Shown here: piece by piece, positions 46,179-58,190 of the stretch
Layout of the letters: every line of letters starts with the position of its first letter
Numbering within the stretch: position 1 is the stretch's first letter
Source of the DNA: Beta vulgaris subsp. vulgaris
Taxonomy: Eukaryota; Streptophyta; Magnoliopsida; Caryophyllales; Amaranthaceae
NCBI RefSeq assembly: GCF_026745355.1
Contig: NC_079207.1
Location: forward strand, 30,058,507 to 30,122,506
DNA length: 64,000 nucleotides
Direction: 5' to 3'
Notes under the pieces: generated by a model
Databases searched by the model: none
Seen by the model: the letters and a program-made list of their open reading frames with translations, nothing else
Told to the model about the DNA's origin: nothing
Made by a program: the position numbers and the translations under genes

Positions 46179-47556
46179 ATGTCCGTAATGGTAGAGACGA
46201 GTGTGGGTGATTTCGTCATCGATTTGTTTACCAAATGTCGATTGAGCTGCGAGAATTTTGTGAAACTATGCAAGTAAGTCATCTTATCTTTGATATCTAT
46301 CAATTCAGTTTGATATTATTATAAATTACCTGGCAAAAATTGTAAAACCCAAAGGCAAAACCTTCAAAACAAATAAAATTCTATGTTTTTTAGGATAATA
46401 TTCGGTTTTATAAAATTCTAAATTTTCTTGTATAAATAATCACCGAGCTTTTAGGTAAATACGCAGCACTAATGCAATTGCTTGATGTTGTTGTTTCAGA
46501 ATCAACTACTACGATGGCTGTTTGTTTCATACCGTGCACAAGGATTTTACTGCTCAAACTGGCGATCCCACCGGAACAGGAACAGGCGGCGACTCTATAT
46601 ATAAATTTCTGGATGGTGATAAATGTCGCTTCTTTAAAGATGAGATTCACCCTGACCTTAACCACTCGAAAAAGGGTACCGTTGCTATGGCCAGTGCTGG
46701 GAAGAATTTGAACGCATCTCAATTCTACATAACTTTACGCAAGGACATTGACTATCTCGATGGCAAGCATACTGTTTTCGGGATGGTGGTAGAAGGTTTT
46801 GACACATTGACAAGAATAAACGAAGCTTACGTTGACGAGAGTGGAAGACCATTTAAGAATATAAGAATTAAGCACACTTATGTACTTTATGATCCTTATG
46901 AAGACTCTCCAAAACTGGCTCAAATAATTGTTCCGAAAGTGGAGGTTGAGGATGATGGGAGGCTTGAAGATGATTGGGTACCTATAGATGAAAGATTAGC
47001 TCCTGAAGAGCTGGAGGAAGTTATTCGTACCAAGGAAGCGCACTCAAGTGCTGCTGTTCTCGAAAGTATTGGTGACATCCCTAATGCTGATGTAAAGCCT
47101 TTAGAGAATGTGTTGTTTGTATGTAAACTTAATTCTGTTACTGAGGACGAGGACTTGCATATAATATTTTCACGCTTTGGGGAAGTGAAATCTGTTGATA
47201 TTATCCGTGACTACAGAACTGGGGATAGTTTGGGCTATGGTTTCATTGAGTTTGAGAATAAAGATGCTTGCGAACGAGCTTACTTTGCTATGGATGGCAC
47301 ATTGATTGATGATAGAAGGATACAGGTTGATTTTAGTCAAAGTGTGTCTACACAATGGCACCAGTTCAAGAGGAAGGGGACCCGAGCTGATGATTCTTCA
47401 ACCAATCCAATGATCTTTTCTCCCAAAAGAACCTATCGCTCAAGGACCCTTGGCCTGAAGAGAAATGTTGAATCCTTTGCCTGCAAAGCTAGAATGGGTG
47501 AGCAGAGAGTGAGTTCTAAGAGAAGAACAAACGGTCGACACATATTTGATGTTTAG
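46179..47556 (+). CDS. CYP59: CYP59-type cyclophilin with RRM, short C-terminus
   Basis: CYP59 is a nuclear multidomain cyclophilin that in Arabidopsis binds the RNA polymerase II C-terminal domain and RNA. Exon 1, 46179-46273, reads MSVMVETSVGDFVIDLFTKC; intron 46274-46499 (gtaagt...tttcag) joins in phase 2; exon 2, 46500-47556, has no further intron. The peptidyl-prolyl isomerase domain has FHTVHKDFTAQTGDPTGTG, GTVAMASAGKNLNASQFYIT and DYLDGKHTVFG. After the linker RLEDDWVPIDERLAPEELEE comes an RRM with NVLFVCKL and GYGFIEFEN. The product is about 383 residues against roughly 500 in Arabidopsis: the zinc knuckle and Arg/Ser-rich tail are replaced by about 50 basic residues ending GRHIFDV. 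The frame is clean. A retrotransposon sits 35 bp after the stop and may supply or block the transcript end. Confidence 0.9.
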
Positions 47557-47590
47557 ATTGTGCAGGTTGTGCTGCAAAATGCATACACTT

Positions 47591-48159
47591 TGTTGGGCCC
47601 TCAGTTTTTTGGAATAGGCGGGCTTCCCTGATTATTTTGAATTTCTAATTAACGTGGCAGTTTGGCAAAGGAGTGGGAAGACTGAGTCAAGCGACGTTAC
47701 TTGGCGTCATTCTTGGCGGTTGAGATATGCACGGGATTATGCTGACGGGGTCCTTAAATTGCGGAACAACTCAAAAGCAGCTGGGGAGATATTTTCTTAG
47801 TAGTATATATACATAATTTGTAACCTAGTTTGGACTTAAGTTCTTTATCTTCACTTCTATCGTCTCTCTAGAAAACACACGCACATATAGCTCTTCTCTC
47901 TAAATACTTTGAGTTCCATCATCATTGTAATCAGCTACCATTGTAACATCTACTTCAAGCGTCATATAGTGGATTGGTGATCAAGACATCACCCGCGGTT
48001 TTTCCCTTTTGGGTTTTCCGCGTCAACAATTTCTTGTTTCCTTATTATTTTATTCTTTACGCAATTCATTTTATTTATCATGTCATTTAATATCAGTATG
48101 TTGATTTTGTTGTTGGCACCTAAACCTTTTTAGTACTTGGTACAAAATCGGCATAAACA
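47591..48159 (+). repeat. 5' LTR of element 2
   Basis: TGTTGGGCCC to ...GGCATAAACA, 569 bp. TATA box TATATATA at about 47805 and a leader after it. It starts 35 bp after the CYP59 stop codon, in the same orientation. Confidence 0.95.
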
Positions 48160-48180
48160 ATTTGGCGCCCACCGTGGGGC
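48160..48180 (+). other. primer binding site (element 2)
   Basis: ATTTGGCGCCCACCGTGGGG directly after the LTR, a usual Tat primer site. Confidence 0.85.
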
Positions 48181-48263
48181 CACAGCAAGATCTTCATACG
48201 TTTATTGACAATCGCATCTTTTCGTTTTATTTTTCCATACTCTTCCATCTTTTCGTATTTGCT

Positions 48264-50297
48264 ATGGCAGGACAATGGGTTACCACCCAGGAAGTCATTG
48301 ACGAACTCAATCGCGTCAAAGCGGAGATGGCGACGTTAAAGGAAAGCTATGTCGCGTCATGCATGGAGATCCAGAGCTTGAAATCCGCCAAGAAGACGTC
48401 CAAGGGGCCCAAGCCTCGCAATGTCCGTGGCGTCTCCAGGATGCAAAATCTGGACGGTGAAGGGTTCGAGACCCCAGAAAATCGTGCTGATCTCGAAGAT
48501 GCTGATGATTCAGAAAAGGAAGACGCCGATGGCGGCGAATGACGGTGCGACCCTCGAAAGAGTTCGCCCAAGGCCGTCTTGATGATCCTATCCAGCAGCG
48601 TCTCCAGCAATTAGAAGACATGATCGCCCGTATCCCTGGTGTCCCCAGGCCTATGGAAAAAGCTACTCCTAACAGTTATGCTGATTCTCCTTTTGCAGAT
48701 CCCATAGCGTTGATCGAGGTGCCCAAGAGGTTCTCGTCCATCCATGAAGCTGTACGACGGCACCACAGATCCCAACGACCATGTCGCTCAGTACAAGCAA
48801 AGAATGATTACCATCTCAATCCCGAAGAATATGCGGGAAGCATGCATGTGCAAGGGATTTGGCTCTACGCTGACTGGGCCAGCTTTGCAATGGTTCATTA
48901 ATCTTAATAACGGGACCATTTCTTCCTTTGCCCAATTGGTCAATGCTTTTAATATGCAATTTGCTAGTAGTCGCAAAATGGAAAAACAAGCCAGCGACTT
49001 ACATAGGATTGTACAAAAATCTGACGAGTCTCTTAAAGAATTTGTGAACAGGTTTAACAGGGAAAAGGTGTCCATCCCGAATTGCGATGCTAGGACGGCC
49101 ATCGAGGCATTCAGACGTGGTCTGGACGAGGAATCAGACCTCTATAAGGAGCTGACCAAATATCCATGTCCGACGTTCGAAGATGCTCAAGCCAAAGCGT
49201 TAGCCCAAATTAGGCTGGAGGAAGACATGCAGTCCAGAAAGGCTTATGCCCATGCTGACAGCCGGAAGGCAACGTCCAACAAGCAAGCATCTTGGCGTCA
49301 AAAGCCTTATGAGCGCCCGCAGCAGGTCCATAGCGTCCGTCATGATGGGCCAGTCAATGACTGGAAAAATGATCCCGGTCTTCCCCCCAAGCTAAGCGAA
49401 TATGGTTTCAACGTCACTATGGGAGGTATTATTAATACTTTACATTCTTTAGGTTCTGCTGTTAAATGGCCTTTCAGGAATGAAAAATCGACGGCCCATC
49501 GCGACAAATCCAAATGGTGCGAATTCCATGGAGACCATGGGCATCACACTGACGAATGTGTCGCTCTAAGGCGAGAAGTATCCCACCTGCTGAAGCAAGG
49601 ATACCTAAAAGACTTGCTGACGGAGAAAGGTAAGCAGACGGTGTCGAAAAATGACGACCGACGTCAACCGCCGTCGTCCCCACCGCACGTCAAGGTAATT
49701 AATGTCATTAGTGGTGGTTCAGATATCTGTGGACTAACATATTCTGCAGCTAAGCGGCATGCACGAGACGGTCTGAATCAAGACGCCGTCCCTAAGGAAC
49801 TCCGTCACCCCCGTGACGTCGAGCTGGAGGCCATGCCAATCACCTTCGATGACGCCGATCTCGGTGACGACAGGGACATACACCATGACGGTCTGGTAAT
49901 ATCTCTAACTGTCAGTAATTGCTTGCTAAAACGTGTGTTAGTGGACAATGGCAGTTCAGCAAACATCCTGATGAGAGGCGCTTTAGAGGACATGGGGATC
50001 GATGAACGTGACGTCATCCGCAAATCTACCGTCCTTGTCGGATTCAGCGGAGAATCCAAGCACACCATGGGAGAAGTGACCCTGCCCACCTTCGCCAAGG
50101 GAGTTAACATGCCAACTAAATTTTATGTCATTGACTGCCCTTCTTCTTATAATGTGATTTTAGGCAGGCCATGGATCCATAGCATGAAGGCTGTCCCCTC
50201 GTCATTCCATCAATCTCTAAATTCCCTACCAAGTGGGGAGTGCAGGAAATCAAAGGGGACAGACGGATCGCGAAGGAATGCTACAAGACGTCCTTGA
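48264..50297 (+). pseudogene. gag and aspartic protease (element 2)
   Basis: The ATG at 48264 opens MAGQWVTTQEVIDELNRVKA, a coiled-coil-like N-terminus with an acidic tail ending at a stop (48542). The frame moves and moves back before 48744. Gag core: MKLYDGTTDPNDHVAQYK, LTGPALQWFINLNNGTISSF and FVNRFNREKVSIPNCD. Nucleic-acid-binding motif CEFHGDHGHHTDEC. Protease: RVLVDNGSSANILMRGALED, then YNVILGRPWIHSMKAV. The frame leaves the conserved sequence near 50200. Confidence 0.88.
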
Positions 50298-50337
50298 AGC
50301 CAAGAAAATCGAAGCATAGCAATTACAGACAGGGACG

Positions 50338-52266
50338 TTGGGGGAACAAGACTTCGACGAGCAGCAAGTAGACGAGGTCATCTTGGACCCCAACAGGCCA
50401 GATCAAACGGTCAAAATAGGGGCCGCCTTATCCCCCGACGTCCGTCAACAGGTAATCGATTTTCTAAAAACTAACGCTGACTGTTTTGCATGGTCCCATG
50501 AGGACGTTACAGGGATAGATCCCGACGTGATCACACATAAGCTCAACGTTGACCCAAACCACAAACCGGTCAAACAGAAGAGACGCAAGTTCGCCCCTGA
50601 GCGAAATCAAATTATCAACGACGAAGTACAAAAGCTGATTGACACCGGTAAGGTAAGGGAAGTAAAATATCCTGATTGGTTAGCTAACGTCGTTGTTGTA
50701 GGTAAGAAAATGGGAAGTGGAGGGTCTGCATAGACTTCACTGACCTCAACAAGGCATGTCCCAAAGACTCATTTCCCCTGCCGCACATTGATGCTCTGGT
50801 AGACGCCACAGCCGGACATGAGTTGCTGTCATTCATGGACGCCTTCTCAGGGTACAATCAAATACTCATGCATCCTGAAGATCAAGAGAAGACGTCATTC
50901 GTCACCGATCGCGGCATTTATTGCTACAAGGTCATGCCGTTCGGACTGAAGAACGCTGGCGCAACCTATCAACGACTGGTCAACGCCATGTTCAAAGATC
51001 AGCTAGGGGACACCATGGAGGTGTACATAGATGACATGTTGGTCAAATCTAAAAATTCCCATGACCATGTGTCACATTTACAACAATCATTCGACGTCAT
51101 TCGAAGGTATGGCATGAAACTTAATCCCACTAAGTGTTCTTTTGGAGTGTCTGCAGGTAAATTTTTAGGGTACATTGTCACGAAACGAGGCATAGAGGCT
51201 AGCCCAGATCAAATCAAGGCTATCCTCAACATTTAATCGCCGCGAAACGTAAAGGAAGTGCAGAAATTAACAGGACGTGTCGCTGCGTTGAATCGTTTCA
51301 TCTCTAAGTCTTCCGACAAATGTCGACTGTTCTACGACGTCCTAAAGAAAAACAAAGGATTTAATTGGACGCCAGAACACGAGCAGGCCCTCCAAGATCT
51401 CAAGCAATACCTCATGACGCCGCCATTGCTGTCAAAGCCAGTAGCCGACGAGCCATTACAGCTGTATGTCGCCGTCAGCGAGTCATCGGTGAGTGCCGTC
51501 CTAGCCAGAGAAGGACAAGACGGGCAATTGCCAGTGTACTATGTAAGTAAGTCCTTGGTCGACGCCGAAACCAGGTATTCCTCTCTTGAAAAACTTGTCC
51601 TGGCAATCGTAACGGCGTCCAAAAAATTAAAACATTATTTTGAAGCACATTCTATCTATGTCAAAACTAACTATCCCGTCAAGTCTATTCTAAGGCATCC
51701 AGAACTAACGGGCAGAATGAGCAAGTGGGCAATAACGCTGAGCAGCTACGACATCACTTATCAACCTCGGACAGCAATAAAGTCGCAAGCATTAGCGGAT
51801 TTTGTGGCTGACTTTAGCCCTACACTAGAAGCAATAGCCCAAACAGAGGTAAGTATGCTTGAGGTTAATACGACTAACAGTAAATGGATCTTGCATGTAG
51901 ATGGATCTTCCAACTTTCGAGGTGCCGGTTTAGGCGTATTGCTAAAGTCGCCACAAGGGGACATCATAGCCCGAGCTGTCAGTTGCGACTTCAAGGCTAC
52001 CAACAATGAGGCAGAGTACGAGGCATTGTTAGCAGGATTAAACATTGGCTAAAGACTTAAAAGCTACCGAAGTTGAAGCATATAGTGATTCATTGCTCAT
52101 CGTCAGCCAAATAAAAGGGGAATTTGCCGCCAAAGACTCCAAAATGACGGCATATTTGGACGCCGTCCAGTCAAAGGTAAAATTGTTTGACAAATTTGAC
52201 ATCTTTCAGATTCCCAGGGACCAAAAACACAAGCAGATGCATTGGCAAACATTGGGTCAGCCATGA
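50338..52266 (+). pseudogene. reverse transcriptase, RNase H and second RNase H (element 2)
   Basis: RT opens with the HKLNVDPNHKPVKQKRRKFA region, breaks frame near 50715, and continues with LSFMDAFSGYNQILMHPEDQ and the active-site box YIDD. A TAA at 51234-51236 (ATT TAA TCG, a CAA to TAA type change) splits it in frame. RNase H: VYYVSKSLVDAETRYSSLEK. Second RNase H: LHVDGSSNFRGAGLGVLL and NNEAEYEALLAGLN, then a frameshift at about 52045 before AYSDSLLIVSQIKGEF, which keeps its Asp. Confidence 0.88.
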
Positions 52267-52436
52267 GAAAGTCAGGGTTCAAAAGCATACCTATAGTACA
52301 TCTGTCAGCACCAGCGGTCCACAAAGCAACCACAGCTGATAAAGCCAACGACGTCGCGACGGACGTTAACGACATTGACGTCATAATACTGCTACTGCGT
52401 CAACAAGCTGGCAGACCCCGTTATCCAATATCTTAA

Positions 52437-53642
52437 GGATGGCACCCTCCCCGAAGACAAGCTGCAAGCCAGAAAGGTACGATTCAGGGCTTCTATGTAT
52501 GTTTTACTTGACGGTATACTTTTTCGGAAGTCCATTGCAGGACCATACCTAAGATGTCTCGACGGCGACGAATGCCGGCAAGTGTTACAAGAGATGCACG
52601 ACGGATGTTGCGGCAATCATTCGGGAGGACGCAGCCTGTCAAACAGGACCTTACGCATGGGATATTATTGGCCGACGTTGCGCCGAGACGCCGTCGAGTA
52701 CGCTAAGAAGTGCGACGCCTGCCAGCGACATGCCGCCATGTCACACAAACCTGCAGAAAGGCTACACCCTACTATCACCCCTTGGCCCTTCATGAGGTGG
52801 GGAATGGACATCGTCGGAAAACTCCCTCAAGCACCGGGTAAAAGGTGTTCATGTTAGCTCTGACGGATTACTTTTCCAAATGGATCGAAGCTGACTCCTT
52901 CACCCAGGTACGCGACAAAGAGGTTATTACTTTTATATGGCGTAACATCATATGCAGGTTCGGCGTTCCTTCCGAAATCATCTGTGACAACGGTTCTCAA
53001 TTCATAAGCACGCCCACAAGGAATTTCTTGGCTAAGTGGAACATACAACTTAGCACCGCGACGCCTAGGTATCCTCAGACCAATGGTCAAGCTGAGTCTA
53101 GTAACAAGTCAGTCCTCAAAGTCATCAAGAGGCGTCTCAAAGCAGCCAAAGGTAAGTGGGCAGAGGAGCTTCCGTCAATTCTGTGGGCGAACAGAACCAC
53201 CCCCAGGACGGCGACGGGGCAAACCCCTTTTTCCTTAGTCTATGGGTGTGAAGCTGTCCTTCCCCCTGAGGTACGTATCCCGACATCGCGTTATGGATTA
53301 CTGACGCCAGACAGGAACGATGAAGAATTAAGTCATGACATCGTGACAAGTGAAGAATTGAGGGAAGCGGCCCTTGTTCGAATGGCGTCACAACAACAGA
53401 TAGTGGCTAGAAGCTTTAATAAAAATGTCAAGGCTAAAACATTCAACGTCGGAGATTGGGTCTTGAGGGAAGTCTTTCAAAATACTAAGGAGGTCAATGC
53501 AGGAAAGTTAGCACCTGCATGGGAAGGCCCATACAAGATCCAGAAAGTAGTAGGCAACGGCGCCTATCGTCTCTGCACCAAGGACGGCAAACTCGTACCA
53601 AGAAGCTGGAACGCCGTTCACCTTAAGCGCTACCATTTTTAA
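52437..53642 (+). pseudogene. integrase (element 2)
   Basis: Zinc-binding region EMHDGCCGNHSGGRSLSNRT followed by KKCDACQRH (His-His-Cys-Cys complete). Core with Asp in WGMDIVGK, Asp in IICDNGSQF and Glu in QTNGQAESSNK, so the catalytic triad is present. The C-terminus AYRLCTKDGKLVPRSWNAVH precedes LKRYHF and the stop. A one-base break near 52850 separates the first Asp from the rest; otherwise this is the best-kept domain of the element. Confidence 0.9.
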
Positions 53643-54366
53643 CTGATATGTTGACATGTACTAGATAGTTAGAGTAGGTAATATTACACTTAACATGTCA
53701 TGACGTTGTTTCATTTAGTTTCTAGTATGTATTGTGCCATTTTCTTTACTAACATTTGTATGTGAGTTGTGTTGGCGATATTACAGGCTCATTCATTGCA
53801 CAAATAAAGAGTATGACGTCAGACATTGATGTCGTCGGGGACTAACGTCCTACAGTTACGTTACGGACGGACAGGGGCAATCCCCACATGGTCAGGCAGA
53901 CGTTCTTCCCCGTCCAGTTTCTTGACCTATACGTCTATGACATCAGCAAGGCCAGTGTGTTTAGTTGGAAGTGGAATTATCCCTTCATTGCAACTAAAAC
54001 AGCACTTGGCTCACATACTAAGGTACCTTACAACATTACAAGTTAACATACACATACATATATGCTTACGTTCGTGATATATGAAAACATTCATTGCAAA
54101 CGAAAACACCATGATGTAACGTCAAACAATCCTTGAACAAACACAATATGTTTAACAACAAAACACACAAAGCGAAAACAATCAAATGTTGCAGCAAAAA
54201 CATCACAAAACACAAGTCTGGTGACATACACCTTGAAACAGATATTACAAAACTAATTAATGATTATGGTGACGCAGCACCTTGCAGGAACGAGTAGAGC
54301 AAGTGGCGCCGTCAGTCAGTGTGACGCCTGAATCGCTGTCGCCATACGTCGGCGTTGCCCTCGCCT
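53643..54366 (+). other. 3' region between integrase and antisense ORF
   Basis: No conserved ORF. The two transcription units converge here. Unlike element 1, no tandem repeat array is present. Confidence 0.5.
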
Positions 54367-55192
54367 TCAGGAATCAATCTTCTGGCGTCCCAAACACTCC
54401 AGGAATTGCTGGATGTCTGCCTCTGGCGTCCACTTCGACGTCTGTCCCTCTAAGAACTGCTTCATCAGCCTCGCCTTGTCTTCCAGGTGTATCGGCTAGC
54501 GGCGTCCATCAGTTCTTCACGGAGGCTGGCGATTGTGGCGTCCGTCTCCTCCTTCATCGACGCCAGGCTGATCACATGGCTAGCATTCTGGCCTTTCTCT
54601 TTAGCCAACTCCTCGGACAGCTCCGTCACCTTCTTTTCTGCCGCTGTCAATGACGCCGAAGACCGGTCCAACTTTTCGCGGAGTGTCTTGCACTCCTTCT
54701 CCAAAGTGAGGGCAGCAGAACGTAGGGCCAGAGAATGTTGTGACGCCTATACAAATGGTCGACGTCAGTAAGTACATAATGAAACATTTAAATGACATAA
54801 CATGTGTTAGTTGGCTTACATGTATTTGCAGGGCCAATCCTTCGTTCGCCACTGTAAGCAAGGGCAAGCTGGCTAGGCGACGTGAGGTGCAGGGAAACGC
54901 CAGCTTCTCCGCCGACGGGAAGATTGTCGGGAGTGATTTCACAGAAGTTCTTGGGAAGGGAGATGTAAAGTTTCTCCTTCTCCAAGAGGCGTCTTACAGG
55001 TTTGGGGGTCTCTGTTGGAGGTGCCGTCCTAGCAATCTTGGGAGCGCCCATGGATGACGGCGTCACTGCAGAAGCACTTGCGGCCTGTTTCCTCTTTCTG
55101 GCCCGTTCTAGCATTTCCGCTTCAGAGAGGCCGACAATGGGGGTTTTTGATCTGGTAGACATGGTGTTCTCTGGAGGACGTTTGGTGATGTC

Positions 55193-55229
<37 letters not shown>

Positions 55230-56157
55230 AAAAAAAAAGAAAAAGAAAAAAAATAAGAAAAATGACGAGACAAGTATACAAGACATATTACCTGACGCCA
55301 TAGAGGGACTAGTGTTGGTTGTATGTTCTTCTGTAGATTGGGGCAGGACGTCTCCTTCTAACGACGTTAGTTCGAACTTGTTGCGGAATGTTCTTTCTTT
55401 AGGGGAATATTTCTTGAGGAGTTGGTTGATTTTGGCTCTGCTAAGAGACGAATCTTCGACCGGGCAAGGCAGAATTTCTGCAATCACAAGGGAAATTAGA
55501 CAATGTCAACAGCATAAACAAGAGAATATATTCGATGAGGAGATAATTACCTTCGGAATTCCATCCGTCATGTAAGTATTCAAAGCTCTTTCCCAAAGAA
55601 TTCTTCTCTACAAAAAAATATCTTTTCTTCCATCCCCTGTCATTAGCCCCAGAATTTTCTACCAAAGATGGTTTTCCTGGTTTTAAGAAAAAAGTGTACC
55701 TAGACACCTCTACTCTTTTAATGTCGTACATGTATAGAAGGTCTTCTAGGGTGAAGTCTACATTCGAGTCTTGGGCTAATTTGTCAATTACATGAACTAC
55801 ACGCCAAACAAGTGGCATAATTTGGCCTGGACTGACTTGCATGACAGTTAAGAGTTGAGTCATGAGGGAGTTAAAGGGAAGGGAGTACCCAATCTTGAAA
55901 GGGTATTCATACAAAACTACCCACCCACTGGGGCAGTCGTCGGGTCGTTGTTCTTCATCGGGAATCCTCGTCATACATTTTTCAGGCAAAATACATTTTT
56001 CTATTAGAGTAATTACTTCATCTTCAGTGAATTCGCTGGCGATACTCTTTCCCCCAATAACCCTAGTTTCTAGAATAACTACTTCATCTGAACTTTCCGC
56101 CATTTTTGAAGTTCTTTTTGATTTTCTAATCTTGGGAAGATTTTCTTTGGGGGCCAT
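54367..56157 (-). pseudogene. spliced antisense ORF of element 2 (Transposase_28-type protein with coiled coil)
   Basis: Opposite to gag-pol. Predicted exons on the minus strand: 56157-55551, 55477-55292, 55170-54820, 54746-54367, with GT-AG introns (first junction in phase 1, giving NSE then EILPCPVED). The first exon resembles the Pfam family called putative gypsy type transposon (Transposase_28), with GYSLPFNSLMTQLLTVMQVS followed by PGQIMPLVWRVV. Then a basic region (EMLERARKRKQAASASA) and a long coiled coil (LEKECKTLREKLDRSSASLT ... LASMKEETDATIASLREEL). The last part ends QQFLECLGRQKIDS. Exon 3 needs one indel and exon 4 another to keep frame, so the gene is damaged. Function is unknown; a structural or regulatory role in the element is a guess. 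Confidence 0.7.
55198..55258. repeat. A-rich run inside an antisense-ORF intron
   Basis: A run of about 60 bases, almost only A on the plus strand, so T on the coding minus strand. It lies shortly before the acceptor of the second intron. It produces a false Phe-rich open frame. Confidence 0.85.
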
Positions 56158-56448
56158 TTAAAGAAACAAATTCGGAGGAATTTAGGAAGAAGGAGTTACC
56201 TGGTTCTTGGATCTTCAAGAAGTTGAAGAAATCACCTGAGGAAGTAGCCGTTTGGAGAGAGAGAGAGTTTAATGAAGAGAGAGAAGTGAGTTGGTGAGAA
56301 AAGGGGGGATGTGAAAGGACGAAATGGATGATGGGACTCTCTTAAATAGAGAAGCGTGTGGAAATAGAGAAAGTGGGCGGTTTTCCCAACATGATGATTG
56401 ACGGTTTTCTTACAACTAGGTTTCGGACACGCGTCAATCAGGGGCAAT
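56158..56448 (+). other. leader of antisense ORF and polypurine tract
   Basis: The antisense transcript would start in this stretch or in the 3' LTR. The last bases before the LTR, CAGGGGCAAT (56439-56448), are the purine-rich primer for plus-strand synthesis. Confidence 0.6.
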
Positions 56449-57022
56449 TGTTGGGCCCTCAGTTTTCTGGAATAGGCGGGCTTCCCTGATTATTTTGATT
56501 TTTTAATTAACGTGGCAGTTTGGCAAAGGAGTGGGAAGACTGAGTCAAGCGACGTTACTTAGCGTCATTCTTGGCGGTTGAGATATGCACGGGATTATGC
56601 TGACGGGGCCCTTAAATTGCGGAACAACTCAAAAGCAGCTGGGGAGATATTTTCTTAGTAGTATATATACATAATTTGTAACCTAGTTTGGACTTAAGTT
56701 CTTTATCTTCACTTCTATCGTCTCTCTCTAGAAAACACACGCACATATAGCTCTTCTCTCTAAATACTTTGAGTTCCATCATCATTGTAATCAGCTACCA
56801 TTGTAACATCTACTTCAAGCGTCATACTAGTGGATTGGTGATCAAGAGCATCACCCGCGGTTTTTCCCTTTTGGGTTTTCCGCGTCAACAATTTCTTGTT
56901 TCCTTCATTATTTTATTCTCTACGCAATTCATTTTATTTATCATGTCATTTAATATCCGTATGTTGATTTTGTTGTTGGCACCTAAACCTTTTTAGTACT
57001 TGGTACAAAATCGGCATAAACA
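56449..57022 (+). repeat. 3' LTR of element 2
   Basis: TGTTGGGCCC to ...GGCATAAACA, 574 bp, followed by cactt. Compared with the 5' LTR there are a few substitutions and several 1-3 bp indels. TATA at about 56661. Confidence 0.95.
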
Positions 57023-57027
57023 CACTT

Positions 57028-58039
57028 ACTTCCTGCAAACATCAACGATGAAGGGAACACAAAAAGATGAGACAGATCTCAAAATTCATAAAAGCCAAGG
57101 ATCATGGATTCTTTGTGCACATAGGTACAGAGATGCATTTATAATAAAGTGTTTAGTTAAACAAGACGTTGCAACTTTTAAGCAATTTGCTGTTAAATGC
57201 TTTAAGAATACTCTTATATCATCTTATGTAACAATGCTGAGTTTTCGTGTAGGTGAAGACCAAATTTATTAATAGCCTCTAAGAACATGGCTAATGGTTG
57301 ATCCAATTTATGGATCATGAGGAAAGAAACAATAAAACTTAGTATAGAAATAGGAGAGAGAAAAAAAATAGGAGAGAAGGAGAATGCTCAGATTGATAAA
57401 ACGATCTCAAACTCCCTTGGTAAAGGTGAGTTCATCACCACATGGCACAAGGTGAGAGGAAGATGAAAATGAAGTGTGCCCCACCTCTACTGCATGGCAA
57501 ACATCCAACCCTCCTTATTTGTCCTATTTAATGGCTAGGATTGCACATAATTATTAACGTTGCAACTTTTTGCAACGGATATATTGTCAGTATTAACTTT
57601 TTTTAAAAACACCAAGAGCTATATTTTTTTGTCTATAAATAGAAACCAGTATTGAGTTATTTCGACATATCTTATTTTTGAGCTCATTTTGTTATTGAAA
57701 GACATATACGTTTCCTTTCATCATTTATTCAAACCACAATTTTTTTTTTCTCCTAATAAAGATTAGTTATGGATCCCAAAACCAGTAAAAAATAAACCAT
57801 CCAAAATCCAAAAGACCTCAACAACCTCACATTAATCCAAATTTTCAATTGGCTAGTTCCCAAATTGATCTCAATTCTCAAACTGATCCAAATTTTCATA
57901 TAGGATACAACTTACAAAATATGATTTATCCTACTCAACTTAATGAGTTTCTCAAATACACCTTCTTACTCCCAATTTGCTCCATATTCACAAGAAAATA
58001 TGTACAATTCAACACCGGTAGAAAAAGGACGATTTGTGT
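57028..58039. other. non-coding stretch after element 2
   Basis: AT-rich. From about 57770 a decayed Asn/Gln-rich frame beginning ATGGATCCCAAAACC resembles the N-terminus of trihelix-type proteins that often accompany Harbinger elements, but the match is weak. Nothing else recognised. Confidence 0.35.
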
Positions 58040-58084
58040 CCCCTCAAGTGCGCCACAGTATGACGCAAAACAACAACGCCCAAG

Positions 58085-58190
58085 CACCAGTACGAGCTAT
58101 ATGCACCGCACACTGGCAATGTACGACGCATATGGGCCATTTGCGTCGCACATCAGGAGAGCGTGCGACACATATAGCTCGTACCTGGTG
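58085..58190. repeat. inverted repeat with 51-bp loop
   Basis: 58085-58111 and 58163-58190 are near-perfect reverse complements (cores TACGAGCTATATG and CATATAGCTCGTA). The area also has repeated GCGTCGCA words. It may be part of the subterminal region of the CACTA element downstream. Confidence 0.7.

Larger units (their letters stand above)
47591..57022 (+). mobile_element. Ty3/gypsy Tat-lineage retrotransposon, complete structure
   Basis: Two LTRs (47591-48159 and 56449-57022), target duplication CACTT (47586-47590, 57023-57027), PBS, gag-protease-RT-RNase H-second RNase H-integrase on the plus strand, and a spliced antisense ORF between integrase and the 3' LTR. The LTRs differ only at scattered sites, so insertion was fairly recent. 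Even so, pol and gag are broken by several frameshifts and one stop. Confidence 0.95.

Noticed and set aside
55191..55258. Phe-rich protein end on the minus strand
   Set aside because: Translation of the intron T-run; the real exon ends at 55292.
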